64,000 nt of DNA from JAAYXE01 sp964391195 (GCA_964391195.1 CAYMLG010000019.1:7850-71849), one strand, 5' to 3'. Shown: positions 17,258 through 25,782, counted from the first letter of the stretch. Translations and numbers: made by a program. Notes: generated by a model from the letters alone, not told the origin.

Positions 17258-17297
17258 TGATTACCTACCTTTGAGATCCTGGTACATCCAACGATGA

Positions 17298-18215
17298 TCA
17301 GGGAATGGAGCGGGCGCAGCGGAAACCAGCATTGGGGCTGGCATAGAGTGGGGTCGCGCCGTTGCGGGTCCACACGCGCAAGTTGTAGCCGTATTCGGCT
17401 TTGCTACCGCCGCGCAGGTAGCGGTAATGCTGGTCCGGGTAGTCATCACTCGTCCACTGCCAGACATTGCCGGCCATATCGTACAAGCCATATGGGCTGG
17501 GGGAGTCGATGGTTTCAAATCCCAGGTAAGAGCGCCCGTTGTAGAAGCCCACAGGGGTGGTGTCGCCGGACTTGCCGGCAGCCTCCTCATAGGGATCGCG
17601 GCTCGCGTAAAAATTGGCGTTGCCGTTTTCGATGCCCTCCCCCCAGGGGAACGGCCGGTTATCGGTCCCGCGGGCTGCTTTCTCCCATTCCAGCTCGCCG
17701 GGCAGTCGCCAATCGTAGAACTGGCAGTAAGCCTGGGCGCCGAACCAGGTGACCATGGTCATGGGATGGTCCTCGTAACCCGGTTTTACGGCAAAGGTTT
17801 GGCCATCGTAGACCAGGCGCAGGCTCGGGTCATCCGTCTGGATGTAGACGTAGTCTCCGGCGGAGATTTCTTCTTCGTGCTTGTAGCCGTGGAAGGGCTC
17901 CCCAGGGTAAAACCCGAGCACCGCCCCCTCCGCAATTTTGATCGTTCCGGCCGCCAGCGCCTCATTGAGATAGCGAGCGTATTGCTCGTTGGTCACCGGG
18001 GTGACCATCATTTCGTAGTCGTACTCGATCGTCACTTGGTGGTCGAACTGGCCTTGAAAGAACTCTCCGGCCGGGATAAGCGCCCAGCTCTCCGGATCGA
18101 TCCCGGTTTCGACCACCTCCGGATGGCCGGCCGCCACCGCACCGGAGGCGCAGCCCGCGATCCCAAGAGCAAGGATGAGAACGAGCCAGGTGAGCAGTGT
18201 GGATCCTTTCTTCAT
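17298..18215 (-). CDS. Formylglycine-generating-enzyme-like (SUMF1/PvdO) lipoprotein, copy 1
   Basis: A 305-residue lipoprotein: signal with lipobox GIAGC (Cys 22), then an FGE-sulfatase/PvdO fold (VTPVTNEQYARYL; DWRLPGELEWEKAARG; PFPWG; YGLYDMAGNVWQWTSDDY; RYLRGGS; NAGFRCAR). These motifs are the standard C-type-lectin-like FGE core. The family includes true formylglycine synthases, nonheme-iron EgtB/SenA-type enzymes and structural homologues. The paired active-site Cys of aerobic FGE is not evident, and no sulfatase is nearby. Its ATG overlaps the stop of the oxidase-like gene (ATGA), and a paralogue keeps the same neighbour in cluster 2, so a role in assembly or function of that membrane protein is the best inference. 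Confidence 0.88.
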   Translation of the reverse strand: MKKGSTLLTWLVLILALGIAGCASGAVAAGHPEVVETGIDPESWALIPAGEFFQGQFDHQVTIEYDYEMMVTPVTNEQYARYLNEALAAGTIKIAEGAVLGFYPGEPFHGYKHEEEISAGDYVYIQTDDPSLRLVYDGQTFAVKPGYEDHPMTMVTWFGAQAYCQFYDWRLPGELEWEKAARGTDNRPFPWGEGIENGNANFYASRDPYEEAAGKSGDTTPVGFYNGRSYLGFETIDSPSPYGLYDMAGNVWQWTSDDYPDQHYRYLRGGSKAEYGYNLRVWTRNGATPLYASPNAGFRCARSIP

Positions 18216-19747
18216 GCTGATACCTCCTTGGGGAGCGGTTTCTCGAGGGGTTTGTGTTCTCGCTGCAGGTCGGGTTCCGGCTCCTCCCAGCCCGGGAGTT
18301 CGTGCCCGCTTTCGTTATTCCAGCGCCCGTTTTTCGACAGCAGGTCGGCCAGGCGCCAGATCATCAGGGCGGCCAGCGCCACCAACACCGCTCCCAGGCC
18401 GAGGTCGGCCAGCAGCATGACGGTGTCTACCAGGGGCTGCTGTTCCGCTTCGCTGACCAACAGGCGCTTCATCTCAAAGACCGTCACCGAGGCGAAAGCC
18501 AGGTCGGAAAACAGGATGACCGCCCAGCCGAATAGCTGGCGGACACGCCCTTTCAAACCGGCCAGGTCGGCGTAGTAGAGCAGGATGATGGTGGCGATGA
18601 TCCCCGAAAGGATATGCCAGTGCCCGGTCAGCACGATGCGCTCCTCCCGCCAGGGCCAGACGCGGAAGATCTCATCCAGCTTGACTGCCATGAAAATGCC
18701 CACCCCGCTGACGGTGAAGTTCATGAACACCATCTGCCACAGGGTGCCGAAAGGCAGCGGGTCGTGCAGCAGCGCAGCCAGGCCCTGGAAGAAATTTCCT
18801 TTTTCAATGCCTCTCCGGTTCAACCCCTCGCGGATCAATTTTCGGAAACCGTAGATCACCAGGAACAAGGCCGCCAACATCACGAACACCGAGCCGACGT
18901 AGATGATGGTGTGGGCCCATTCCACAATCATGACCGACCAGGCGCCCAGGGATAGCACAATCGTCCCGACGATCATCAGTGGCATGGCGATCTTGTGCAG
19001 CGGGCCTTTGAAATCGAGCCAGCGGCCAATGACCAGTGTCACGGCGACCCCGATCAAGGCCAGCATGATGTGCAGGTGGCCGATGATCGATTTTTGCAGC
19101 AGTGTCTTGTGGGGCTCGCGGATGGTGACTTCGGCCAGGAATGTCTCGAAGCCGTTGCCGAAATAAGCGCCGGCAAGCGCACCGAAGGCGGCCGAGCCGA
19201 GCGTCGCCACGGCCATGGTGAAGAACGCCGCCCGCTCCAGGTCGACGCCCCGCCAGTGCGCGTAATCCCGGTTCTGGTTCCGTGATTCGTTTCCGAAGGG
19301 CCATAGGGCTATGGCCAGCAGTACCCCGGCGAAGAAGACCAGAGTCTGCCCGGCGATGAACAGGCCGTGGAAAATCCATTCATGTCCGAAATAGCCGAAG
19401 ATCAGCCCAAAGATCATGGTGGTCAAGTACCCGGTAGTAACTGTGGCGTTGATCATCACCCTTTGGGAATCTTTCATTGCCACCACTGCGGTGATCATGT
19501 ATGTCAGGATAGCCACCACAGCCAAGGCGATGCTGTGGTAGAGGGTGATGATGCGCCCCTCGCGCTCGGCTTCCACCAGCTTCATTCCCAACAACCGCAC
19601 AGTGATGTCCTTGATCCCCATCTCAGCCAGCGGCCCGGAGAGCGTTCCCCAGATGGCGGTCACTATGGCGATCATGGCGATCGCCACCAGCACCAGGCCG
19701 CGGGTCGAGCGGAACAAGTAGGCGAAACGGGTCCTGAAAGCTTGCAT
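18212..19747 (-). CDS. Heme-copper-oxidase-like polytopic membrane protein, copy 1
   Basis: A 511-residue protein with about 12-13 TM helices and conserved membrane histidines: H71 (ITLYHSIAL), H122/H127 (GHEWIFHGLF), H224/H226 (GHLHIM), H279 (EWAHTIIY), H376/H378 (GHWHIL). All eight are kept in the paralogue at 54338. H at the start of an early helix and H-x-H motifs late in the chain recall NorB/CcoN subunits of the heme-copper superfamily, but I cannot place all six canonical ligands. The following ctaB gene (heme O) supports a heme-bearing enzyme. ATG 19747 has AGGAG upstream; a longer frame to 19834 is less likely. Candidate unusual NO or O2 reductase; function unproven. Confidence 0.65.
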   Translation of the reverse strand: MQAFRTRFAYLFRSTRGLVLVAIAMIAIVTAIWGTLSGPLAEMGIKDITVRLLGMKLVEAEREGRIITLYHSIALAVVAILTYMITAVVAMKDSQRVMINATVTTGYLTTMIFGLIFGYFGHEWIFHGLFIAGQTLVFFAGVLLAIALWPFGNESRNQNRDYAHWRGVDLERAAFFTMAVATLGSAAFGALAGAYFGNGFETFLAEVTIREPHKTLLQKSIIGHLHIMLALIGVAVTLVIGRWLDFKGPLHKIAMPLMIVGTIVLSLGAWSVMIVEWAHTIIYVGSVFVMLAALFLVIYGFRKLIREGLNRRGIEKGNFFQGLAALLHDPLPFGTLWQMVFMNFTVSGVGIFMAVKLDEIFRVWPWREERIVLTGHWHILSGIIATIILLYYADLAGLKGRVRQLFGWAVILFSDLAFASVTVFEMKRLLVSEAEQQPLVDTVMLLADLGLGAVLVALAALMIWRLADLLSKNGRWNNESGHELPGWEEPEPDLQREHKPLEKPLPKEVSA

Positions 19748-19786
19748 GCGTATCTCTCCTGGCAAAACTTTGTTAGGACTTGCGCA

Positions 19787-19835
19787 GAGGGTGAACGGTT
19801 GTATGGCTGTGCAGCACAGCCACACGGCCTTCACC
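19787..19835. repeat. Imperfect hairpin in the leader of cluster 1
   Basis: Outer GGGTGAA pairs with TTCACCC, and the inner TGGCTGTGC (19804-19812) pairs with GCACAGCCA (19814-19822). It lies 40-88 bases upstream of the oxidase-like gene start and may be a leader structure or attenuator. Confidence 0.35.
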
Positions 19836-19952
19836 CTGAACGGTGCAACTCCTATTTGTAGTGTATGGGCGCCGGAAGATCGTGATCCGGCCTGAATGGA
19901 GCATGCTGTTTAATCCTTTTGTGTACTTTATCACGAGCTTCCCGGTTCGTCA

Positions 19953-19966
19953 TTGACTTCTGTCAA
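19953..19966. promoter_or_regulatory. Fnr/Dnr-like box in the cluster 1 / octaheme divergent region
   Basis: Perfect palindrome TTGAC-TTCT-GTCAA, about 206 bases upstream of the oxidase-like gene. The 412-base divergent region 19748-20159 contains no gene; it holds this box, the box at 20054 and the leader hairpin. Confidence 0.6.
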
Positions 19967-20053
19967 AAGCCGGGGAATCCGTTGCGAGAATCTTAAGCTG
20001 AGCGATATAAATGTACAAAATTGGCTCTCTGCGCTGCTTCTCTTGCTCTCGCG

Positions 20054-20067
20054 TTGACGAAAGTCAA
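20054..20067. promoter_or_regulatory. Fnr/Dnr-like box upstream of the octaheme lipoprotein operon
   Basis: Perfect palindrome TTGAC-GAAA-GTCAA, 93 bases before the first octaheme gene start, a distance compatible with activation by a Crp/Fnr-family regulator. Confidence 0.65.
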
Positions 20068-20159
20068 TGACTTAAACCCCAATCCGTGCTATCTTTCACA
20101 ATAGGCCGGCTTCGGTCCGGTTTCCCTATCCACTTTCCAATTTTATGAAGGAGATGCAC

Positions 20160-21287
20160 ATGGAATTAAGGAATGCTCTCGACCCTCCCTCACCGGGGAA
20201 GAGCGACGCCAGGCCACGGAAGCTGCTCTTCTCGCTGGCGCTGCTCGTTTGTCTGGCGTTGGCAGTCCTGGCGTTGAGCGGTTGCGCAACGCAGGAGACA
20301 CCAACTCCGGCGGCGCAGCCAACTCAGGTCCCGCCAACCCAGGTTCCGCCAACCGAACCTCCGCCCCCTCCCCCGCCTACGGAAGTCCTACCGGCCGAGC
20401 CAATCGAGGAAGAGGTGGTTGAACCTGCTCCCGAGGCGCCAGGTGTTGCCAAAGACAGCCCGGAATACCAGTTCATACTGGCTTCCTGGAAAGAGAGCCC
20501 GCACGGCAATACGTACGATGAAGGGAAAGGCCCGAATACCTACTGCTCGCGCTGCCACTCGCCGCAGAACTGGGATCCGGCCGCTACCACCGGGCCTGCG
20601 CCGAACTGCGTCACCTGCAAATTCCCTCAAGACGAAACGATTCGCATGGCGACGACCATGGATTTTGTCCCTGAGGAAGACTGGGTGGGAATCCAGTGCG
20701 AGACCTGCCACCGCACCGAGGGTGAGATCGTTTACGCCGAAATCGCCTGGTTGAACCCGCTCACGATGGAGCATGAATCGGTGGCGACGCCCAACGAGCT
20801 ATGCGCCAAGTGCCACGCCGATACCAAAGGTGTTTCCGCCAGCGGTGGGCGCGGTGTGGAGCATGGGATTATCCTAGGCGGCAGCGCCCACTTGAACTGG
20901 GGTGGCGCCTTGCCCCAGGAGAAGCGCCCTGACTACTGCTCGGACTGCCACGATCCTCACACCTTGCAGCCCAAGCAGTGCCTTGACTGCCACGAAGAGG
21001 ACCTGGACCCCGAAACGCACATGAAGGGCCAGAGTGAGGCTCACGCCAATGTGACCTGCATGGCCTGCCATGACGCTTCCGGGTTGGATGTGGCTCCCTT
21101 CCCTGATCCCGATAGCGAGTGGACCACTGTCCTGTCGAGTGTCAGCCGCAGCGGCGAAACGACGTTGGAATACATGCATTCCCACAGTATCCAATGGCTG
21201 GTGGATTGCAGCCGGTGCCATTTCGAAGGCAACCCCTGGGAGCTGAGTGTACTGGATGCAGACGGCCTGCCCGTTGAAGGTGAGTAA
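20160..21287 (+). CDS. Octaheme c-type cytochrome lipoprotein with one CxxCK site (1)
   Basis: A 375-residue lipoprotein: lipobox ALSGC, a long Pro/Thr/Glu linker, then eight heme-attachment sites in order CSRCH, CVTCK, CETCH, CAKCH, CSDCH, CLDCH, CMACH, CSRCH. The second site is CxxCK, the lysine-ligated form known from the catalytic heme of NrfA and octaheme nitrite reductases. The mature part is much shorter than those enzymes, so it is not a standard NrfA. The ATG at 20160 follows AAGGAG; an earlier ATG (20145) includes that site. It is membrane-anchored outside the cytoplasm and probably works with the next cytochrome and membrane protein in nitrogen-oxide or extracellular electron transfer. 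Confidence 0.88.
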   Translation: MELRNALDPPSPGKSDARPRKLLFSLALLVCLALAVLALSGCATQETPTPAAQPTQVPPTQVPPTEPPPPPPPTEVLPAEPIEEEVVEPAPEAPGVAKDSPEYQFILASWKESPHGNTYDEGKGPNTYCSRCHSPQNWDPAATTGPAPNCVTCKFPQDETIRMATTMDFVPEEDWVGIQCETCHRTEGEIVYAEIAWLNPLTMEHESVATPNELCAKCHADTKGVSASGGRGVEHGIILGGSAHLNWGGALPQEKRPDYCSDCHDPHTLQPKQCLDCHEEDLDPETHMKGQSEAHANVTCMACHDASGLDVAPFPDPDSEWTTVLSSVSRSGETTLEYMHSHSIQWLVDCSRCHFEGNPWELSVLDADGLPVEGE

Positions 21288-22327
21288 TGATGAATGGAGG
21301 TAGATCTTTGGGCGAGCAGCAAACGCCGGCCCTGACCTTCCCATCTACGCGAACGCCAAACAGCCGCCGCGCCCGTCTTCTCCTGGGATGGATCTTAAGC
21401 GCAGTTCTGATCCTGCTTCTGGCCGCATGTGGTACTCCGGCCGCACCGGAAAGCCCGGCCAATCCAACGGAAGCCCAGGCCCCGTCCGCGGCGGAGCCGG
21501 CGGGTGAGCCGGCAGCAGAGCCGGCGGCGGAAGAACCGGCCGGGCCGATGACCTCCACCGGTGATATGACCCTCCCGGTCGTCAAACCGGAGGAGGATGC
21601 GGAAACAATCCGGGTGAAATGGCAGGAAAGCCCTCACGCCAGCACTTTCGTGCTGGATGAAGCCGGCAACAACTCTACTTGCGCTCGCTGTCATGCGCCG
21701 GCCAACTGGTTCCCTTCCATGGATGAAATGCCGGAGAGCTGCTATGCCTGCAAGTTCGAGGTAGATCCTCCTCCTCCGCTCATCAACGAAGCCGATTGGG
21801 AGCATGTGGCGTGTAAGGTCTGCCACCAGGTCAAGAAGGACGAAGTGCAGCCCGAGATCGCCTGGTTGGAAGTTCCCCCAATCGAAGAGTACAGCCAGGT
21901 AGAGACGCCTGAACAACTGTGCATGAAGTGCCATACACAAGTGGATGTCCCCGGACACGCCGGGATCGAGGTCGGAGGGGCGCATGCTGAGATGGCCTGT
22001 ACCGACTGCCACGATGCGCACGGCACTGCTGCAAACTGCGCCGATACCGGCTGCCATGCAGAAGCGGCAGCAACCGGCAGCGGCATCCCCGGTCACGACG
22101 AGGACCACCAGATGGTTAGCTGCAGCGCCTGCCACGATGCAGGTAACCTCGAGGTCGGCCCGGACGCCTCAGGGACCTGGGTGACCTTCAATCCCCAGCC
22201 CGCCAATGAAGAAGCAGCCCAAGATGGGTTCACCTCGCACAACACGGTGAAAGAAGCCCCTTGCGAACGCTGCCACTTCTCAGGCAATCCCTGGGAGCTG
22301 AACCTGGTTGAGGAGAGCGAGCCCTGA
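21287..22327 (+). CDS. Octaheme c-type cytochrome lipoprotein with one CxxCK site (2)
   Basis: A 346-residue paralogue of the preceding gene, overlapping its stop codon by one base. Lipobox LLAAC, an Ala/Glu/Pro linker, then sites CARCH, CYACK, CKVCH, CMKCH, CTDCH, CADTGCH (a CX4CH variant), CSACH and CERCH. The CxxCK again is second, so the lysine is conserved by descent rather than a chance change. The shared C-terminal CxRCHFxGNPWEL and the WxESPH opening confirm duplication. ATG 21287 has AAGG nearby; a TTG at 21308 after GGAGG is an alternative start, still upstream of the signal peptide. A paired redox conduit or reductase is inferred. Confidence 0.88.
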   Translation: MMNGGRSLGEQQTPALTFPSTRTPNSRRARLLLGWILSAVLILLLAACGTPAAPESPANPTEAQAPSAAEPAGEPAAEPAAEEPAGPMTSTGDMTLPVVKPEEDAETIRVKWQESPHASTFVLDEAGNNSTCARCHAPANWFPSMDEMPESCYACKFEVDPPPPLINEADWEHVACKVCHQVKKDEVQPEIAWLEVPPIEEYSQVETPEQLCMKCHTQVDVPGHAGIEVGGAHAEMACTDCHDAHGTAANCADTGCHAEAAATGSGIPGHDEDHQMVSCSACHDAGNLEVGPDASGTWVTFNPQPANEEAAQDGFTSHNTVKEAPCERCHFSGNPWELNLVEESEP

Positions 22328-22406
22328 ACCCGCTTGGGCAGCGCTCAGCCGGGCGATCAGGGTGCAGCTCCCTGATCCGGGAGCGATAAGAAGTTGTCAG
22401 ACATGG

Positions 22407-22443
22407 TTCGTGTGGGAGTAGGGCTTGCCCTCTCCCACACGAA
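22407..22443. terminator. Long hairpin between octaheme gene 2 and the membrane protein gene
   Basis: Arms TTCGTGTGGGAG (22407-22418) and CTCCCACACGAA (22432-22443) are perfect, with an inner GGGC/GCCC pair. It has no T-run, so it may act in mRNA processing or stability rather than strict termination. Confidence 0.45.
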
Positions 22444-22526
22444 CAGCCGCACTCAAGCCCTCCCCTCAACCATCTTCGGTGGCTGTTTGAACGCTCCGTT
22501 GTCAAGTATCAAACAGGAGACCTTTA

Positions 22527-23213
22527 ATGAAACCAACCGTACTTGGAAAAATCTTGAGAACCGTCGCGGTCATCATGGTCGGTTTGACGGCGGCGATGAA
22601 CACGCTCGGCGGTGTGGGCACTACCTGTGCAGCTTTTTTTACCAAAAAGTACCCGCCCATGTGGGCCCTGCTTGATTACCAGTGGCTGTACCAGACCTTT
22701 GTTGTGGTAACCACCCTGATCGGCCTAGCCGGCGCCTGGACAACCTTCAAGCTGATACGCGGCGGCAAGACCGCCTACCGGAACGCGGTCATTGTCCTGG
22801 TGATCGGCGTTGTGGTCAACACCATCCACGTCATTGCCTCCATTTCTCTCCGGGGCAAAGCCACTCCGGGCGATGTGGTCCTTGGTCTGAATGTCATTAC
22901 CCTGCTTTTCATGTTGTTCCTGAAACTGCCCAGGTTCCGCGATCAGGTGCCTTTCGAAGAAGAAGCTGGCAAGTCTGAGAGATCGGCTGCAGCCGGCCTG
23001 ACTGCCATTGTCGCCGGCGTTCTTATCCTGACCTCGCGCTGGTGGGCCGGCCCGACCCATACCTTCCAGGGGGATAATTGGGTAGACTTGCTGATTGCCC
23101 CGCTCTACCTGGGCGGCGGTGTGCTCCTGATGGCCGGATTTGCGAAGCTGCTGCGCCTGGCAATGGAACTCTGGCAGCAGCAAACACAGGTTATCGACCG
23201 CAAGGTGACTTGA
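22527..23213 (+). CDS. Hypothetical polytopic membrane protein downstream of octaheme cytochromes
   Basis: A 228-residue protein with about six TM helices (ILRTVAVIMVGLTAAM; FVVVTTLIGLAGAW; AVIVLVIGVVVNTIHVIA; VLGLNVITLLFMLFL; AAAGLTAIVAGVLIL; LLIAPLYLGGGVLLMAG). I do not recognise the family. Its place after two lipoprotein cytochromes under an Fnr-like box suggests a membrane partner, for instance a quinol-side subunit. Only two membrane His are evident, so it is not an obvious di-heme cytochrome b. Confidence 0.7.
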   Translation: MKPTVLGKILRTVAVIMVGLTAAMNTLGGVGTTCAAFFTKKYPPMWALLDYQWLYQTFVVVTTLIGLAGAWTTFKLIRGGKTAYRNAVIVLVIGVVVNTIHVIASISLRGKATPGDVVLGLNVITLLFMLFLKLPRFRDQVPFEEEAGKSERSAAAGLTAIVAGVLILTSRWWAGPTHTFQGDNWVDLLIAPLYLGGGVLLMAGFAKLLRLAMELWQQQTQVIDRKVT

Positions 23214-23230
23214 CAGAAGATCGATCGAGG

Positions 23231-23276
23231 CAGTTTTGTGCTCTGGGAAGCTGGTTTTTCCCAGAGCACAAAACTG
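23231..23276. terminator. 19-bp perfect hairpin at convergent ends
   Basis: Arms 23231-23249 and 23258-23276 are perfectly complementary (CAGTTTTGTGCTCTGGGAA on the left). It lies 18 bases after the membrane protein stop and before the Crp/Fnr stop on the other strand. Confidence 0.6.
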
Positions 23277-23285
23277 GCCAGATAC

Positions 23286-23314
23286 GAAAAACCCACCCGG
23301 GTTTCGGGTGGGTT
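23286..23314 (-). terminator. Rho-independent terminator of the Crp/Fnr gene
   Basis: Read on the minus strand, AACCCACCCG and CGGGTGGGTT form a 10-bp stem (23290-23299 with 23305-23314) followed by TTTTC. It lies 25 bases after the regulator stop. Confidence 0.8.
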
Positions 23315-23338
23315 AAGATCCGGGGGAGCGCAGCCAAT

Positions 23339-24037
23339 TCATTCTAAGCAGCCGCAGGTGATCTCCGCCAGGCGGGCCAGCTCGCCTGCATCCTTCACAG
23401 TAATGGATGTTCGCGTACAGTTAATCAAACCATTCTGCCGCAGTACGTGAATCGCCCGGCACAAGGGCTCGGGGACGGTAGCCACGCGTGCGGCCAGCAC
23501 CTGGTTCGTGTGTAGGCGGCGGTCGATTGTTTTTCGCCCCTGCTGGCTGAGGTCCAGAATGAGCTTCGCTGTCCGCCCGGTAACCGAGCGGAAGGCTACG
23601 TCCTCACAGAAGGAAAGCAGCAATCGATAGCGGCTTGCCAGTATTCGCAGCAAGCTCAACCCAACGACCGGGTAGCGGTCCATCAAACGGTGGAAATCCT
23701 CGGGCGAAAGCCGCCAGGTAATGCACGATCGTTCCGCAATGGCGGTCATCGGGTTGCTCCCGCGATCCAGTACAGCAACTTCGTTGAACATAATCACCGG
23801 CTCGATCACCCCGATAATCGATTCCTGTCCCTGGGGGCTGACTTTGCACAAATGGACCCGTCCTCGAAACAGGACGAACAGGCCTGCACAGGCATCTCCT
23901 TCCGAGTAGATTACCTGGCCCGCAGAATAATGCCTGACGCTCCCAGCCGTAACGATTTCTCGAAGGTCGGATGGCGATAATCCTTTGAAATGAGACACTT
24001 TGCCAATCCGCTGGACGAGCATGTCGACATCAAACAT
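23339..24037 (-). CDS. Crp/Fnr-family transcriptional regulator 1
   Basis: A 232-residue regulator: cyclic-nucleotide-binding-like beta-roll (SAGQVIYSEGDACAGLFVLF; VIMFNEVAVLDRGSNP), a long dimer helix, and a C-terminal winged helix (VLAARVATVPEPLCRAIHVL). No N-terminal Cys cluster is seen, so it is not an iron-sulfur FNR; Dnr/NnrR-like heme or nucleotide sensing is possible. ATG 24037 has AAGGA eight bases upstream. A TTGAC-N4-GTCAA palindrome 205 bases upstream suggests autoregulation or control by a sister regulator. Confidence 0.9.
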   Translation of the reverse strand: MFDVDMLVQRIGKVSHFKGLSPSDLREIVTAGSVRHYSAGQVIYSEGDACAGLFVLFRGRVHLCKVSPQGQESIIGVIEPVIMFNEVAVLDRGSNPMTAIAERSCITWRLSPEDFHRLMDRYPVVGLSLLRILASRYRLLLSFCEDVAFRSVTGRTAKLILDLSQQGRKTIDRRLHTNQVLAARVATVPEPLCRAIHVLRQNGLINCTRTSITVKDAGELARLAEITCGCLE

Positions 24038-24241
24038 TTCTATTCCTTTCCAGCAAACCAAAACAGCCCGTGAAGTACCATGCTCATGGGCCGGGTGTGA
24101 ACGTATTTCTCCCTGGTCGTGTCGCGCAAGTGCACGAGGCTGACCTTCCTGATTTCGGCGAATACGAGATGGTTTGGGTTGGATGTTCAGGAGACCTGAT
24201 TTGCTCCATGGCCTGTATACCATAGAAATGACATTCTGTCA

Positions 24242-24255
24242 TTGACTTTTGTCAA
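24242..24255. promoter_or_regulatory. Fnr/Dnr-like box upstream of Crp/Fnr gene 1
   Basis: Perfect palindrome TTGAC-TTTT-GTCAA between the P450 stop and the regulator start. An adjoining ATGACATTCTGTCAT (24228-24242) repeats the half sites with a five-base spacer. Confidence 0.6.
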
Positions 24256-24275
24256 GTTCTAAACGGTATTCGCCT

Positions 24276-25622
24276 TTACAGCCTGGGCCTCAAGGTCATT
24301 CTGATTCCCCCTTTTGGGCGAAGGGTTACCCGGGGTAAAGCCAACACCGGTTCATCCGATGGGCGGGATAATTTCCAGCGCTGCCCCAGGGTGGCCAGCA
24401 CCATCACGCCCTCCTGCCAGGCGAACGGTTCGCCGATGCACACCCGTGGACCGGCGCTAAAGGGCAAATAAGCATATTTGTGGCGGCCTGCCTGCGCTTC
24501 CGGGGCCCATCGCAGGGGATCGAAGCGCTCCGGGTTGGGGTAATACCGGGGATCGTGGTGGACGAGATACGGGCTGATGATCAACGACGCTCCGGCAGGA
24601 ATTACATAGCTCCGGATCGGGTAGTCCTGGAGCGCTTGCCTCCCAAGCATATAAACCGGGGGGTACAGGCGCAGGGCCTCGGTGAACACCATGCGCGTAT
24701 AGACCAGGTTGGGTAGATCTTCTACGGCCGGCGGCCGGCCCTGGAGAACGCAATCCAGCTCTTCATGTAGAGCGGTTTCCGCCTCGGGGTGCCGGGAGAG
24801 CAGATACCATGTCCAGGCTAAGGCGGTCGCTGTGGTCTCGTGGCCGGCCAGGAGAATCGTCAATGCCTCATCTCGTACCTGGGCATCTGTCATCCGGCTG
24901 CCCTCTTCTTGAGCATCGATCAGCGCAGACAGCAGGTCATCCGCTCTGTTCCCGCTCTCTCGCCGCTTACGGATTAACCGGAAGATGGCTTCATCCAACC
25001 GCTTCCGGCCGCGGCGGAACCGCCGGTCGCCAACCCAGGGCAGCCTGCTCAAGAGCAGCGAAACCGGCGAGGTGGCCTGGTGGAACAGGGTCATGGCGTC
25101 ATCCACCGCCTGGCTGATCTCGCCCGCCTGATCTTCCAGGTCTGTGCTGAACAATGCCCGGCTGACCACCCTCAAGGTCAGCTCGACCATCTCGCGGAAC
25201 ACATCGATCTCTCCGCCGGACCGCCAGCGGCTGCTCACTTTTGAGGTTTCATCCGCCATCACCTGGGCATAGGAGGCGATCCGCCGCCGGTGAAAGGCGG
25301 GCTGCATCATCCGCCGCTGGCGCAGGTGGAACTCCCCTTCGCTGGAGAGCAGGCCCTCCCCCAAAACCCGCTTGATGGTCTGGAAGCCGGGGTTTTTCAC
25401 GAAGTTACCGGCATGGGTCACCAGGATTCTTTCGATCTCGTCCGGATGGCTGACCAGGTAAACATCTCGCTTCCGGATCTTAAAATGGGCCAGGTCTCCA
25501 TACTGCGCGGAGACCTGAATGAGGAACTGGAGAGGATCGCGGGCGAAGTTGAATAAATGCCCCAGCGGAGAGCTGGTCGCTGGGCCGGGAGGGAAAGTTT
25601 GCTCGCTCGGAAAATCTGCCAT
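24276..25622 (-). CDS. Cytochrome P450
   Basis: A 448-residue soluble P450. All landmarks are present: I-helix AGHETTA, K-helix EALRLYPP with its ExxR, the PERFDPLRW segment, and the heme-thiolate loop FSAGPRVCIGEPFA with the proximal Cys. The N-terminal PPGP segment and overall similarity are closest to the CYP102/CYP4-like bacterial group that hydroxylates fatty acids or terpenoids. No ferredoxin or reductase domain is fused or adjacent. ATG 25622 gives a normal N-terminus; a GTG at 25718 would add 32 residues. Substrate unknown. Confidence 0.95.
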   Translation of the reverse strand: MADFPSEQTFPPGPATSSPLGHLFNFARDPLQFLIQVSAQYGDLAHFKIRKRDVYLVSHPDEIERILVTHAGNFVKNPGFQTIKRVLGEGLLSSEGEFHLRQRRMMQPAFHRRRIASYAQVMADETSKVSSRWRSGGEIDVFREMVELTLRVVSRALFSTDLEDQAGEISQAVDDAMTLFHQATSPVSLLLSRLPWVGDRRFRRGRKRLDEAIFRLIRKRRESGNRADDLLSALIDAQEEGSRMTDAQVRDEALTILLAGHETTATALAWTWYLLSRHPEAETALHEELDCVLQGRPPAVEDLPNLVYTRMVFTEALRLYPPVYMLGRQALQDYPIRSYVIPAGASLIISPYLVHHDPRYYPNPERFDPLRWAPEAQAGRHKYAYLPFSAGPRVCIGEPFAWQEGVMVLATLGQRWKLSRPSDEPVLALPRVTLRPKGGIRMTLRPRL

Positions 25623-25782
25623 AGCCTCGGATTGTATTTGCCGCCGGCTGATGAAGGCTTGAAGGCTAACAAAATAAACCGGTAACTTATCATGAAGGTA
25701 GGACCGGATGACGGTCACCTGAGATCATATACCCACTGCTGTACTGTACACGCCCCACACGGCCACAAATCCCCTGATTCAG

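Noticed and set aside
17298..18215. True sulfatase-activating formylglycine synthase
   Set aside because: No sulfatase gene is present, the expected active-site Cys pair is not seen, and the gene is coupled to a membrane oxidase-like protein.
20160..22327. Annotation as NrfA or hydroxylamine oxidoreductase
   Set aside because: Eight sites and CxxCK are suggestive, but the proteins are too short and lack the recognisable enzyme core around the catalytic heme.
24228..24242. ATGACATTCTGTCAT as an independent Fnr box
   Set aside because: The spacer is five bases rather than four and it overlaps the better palindrome at 24242-24255.
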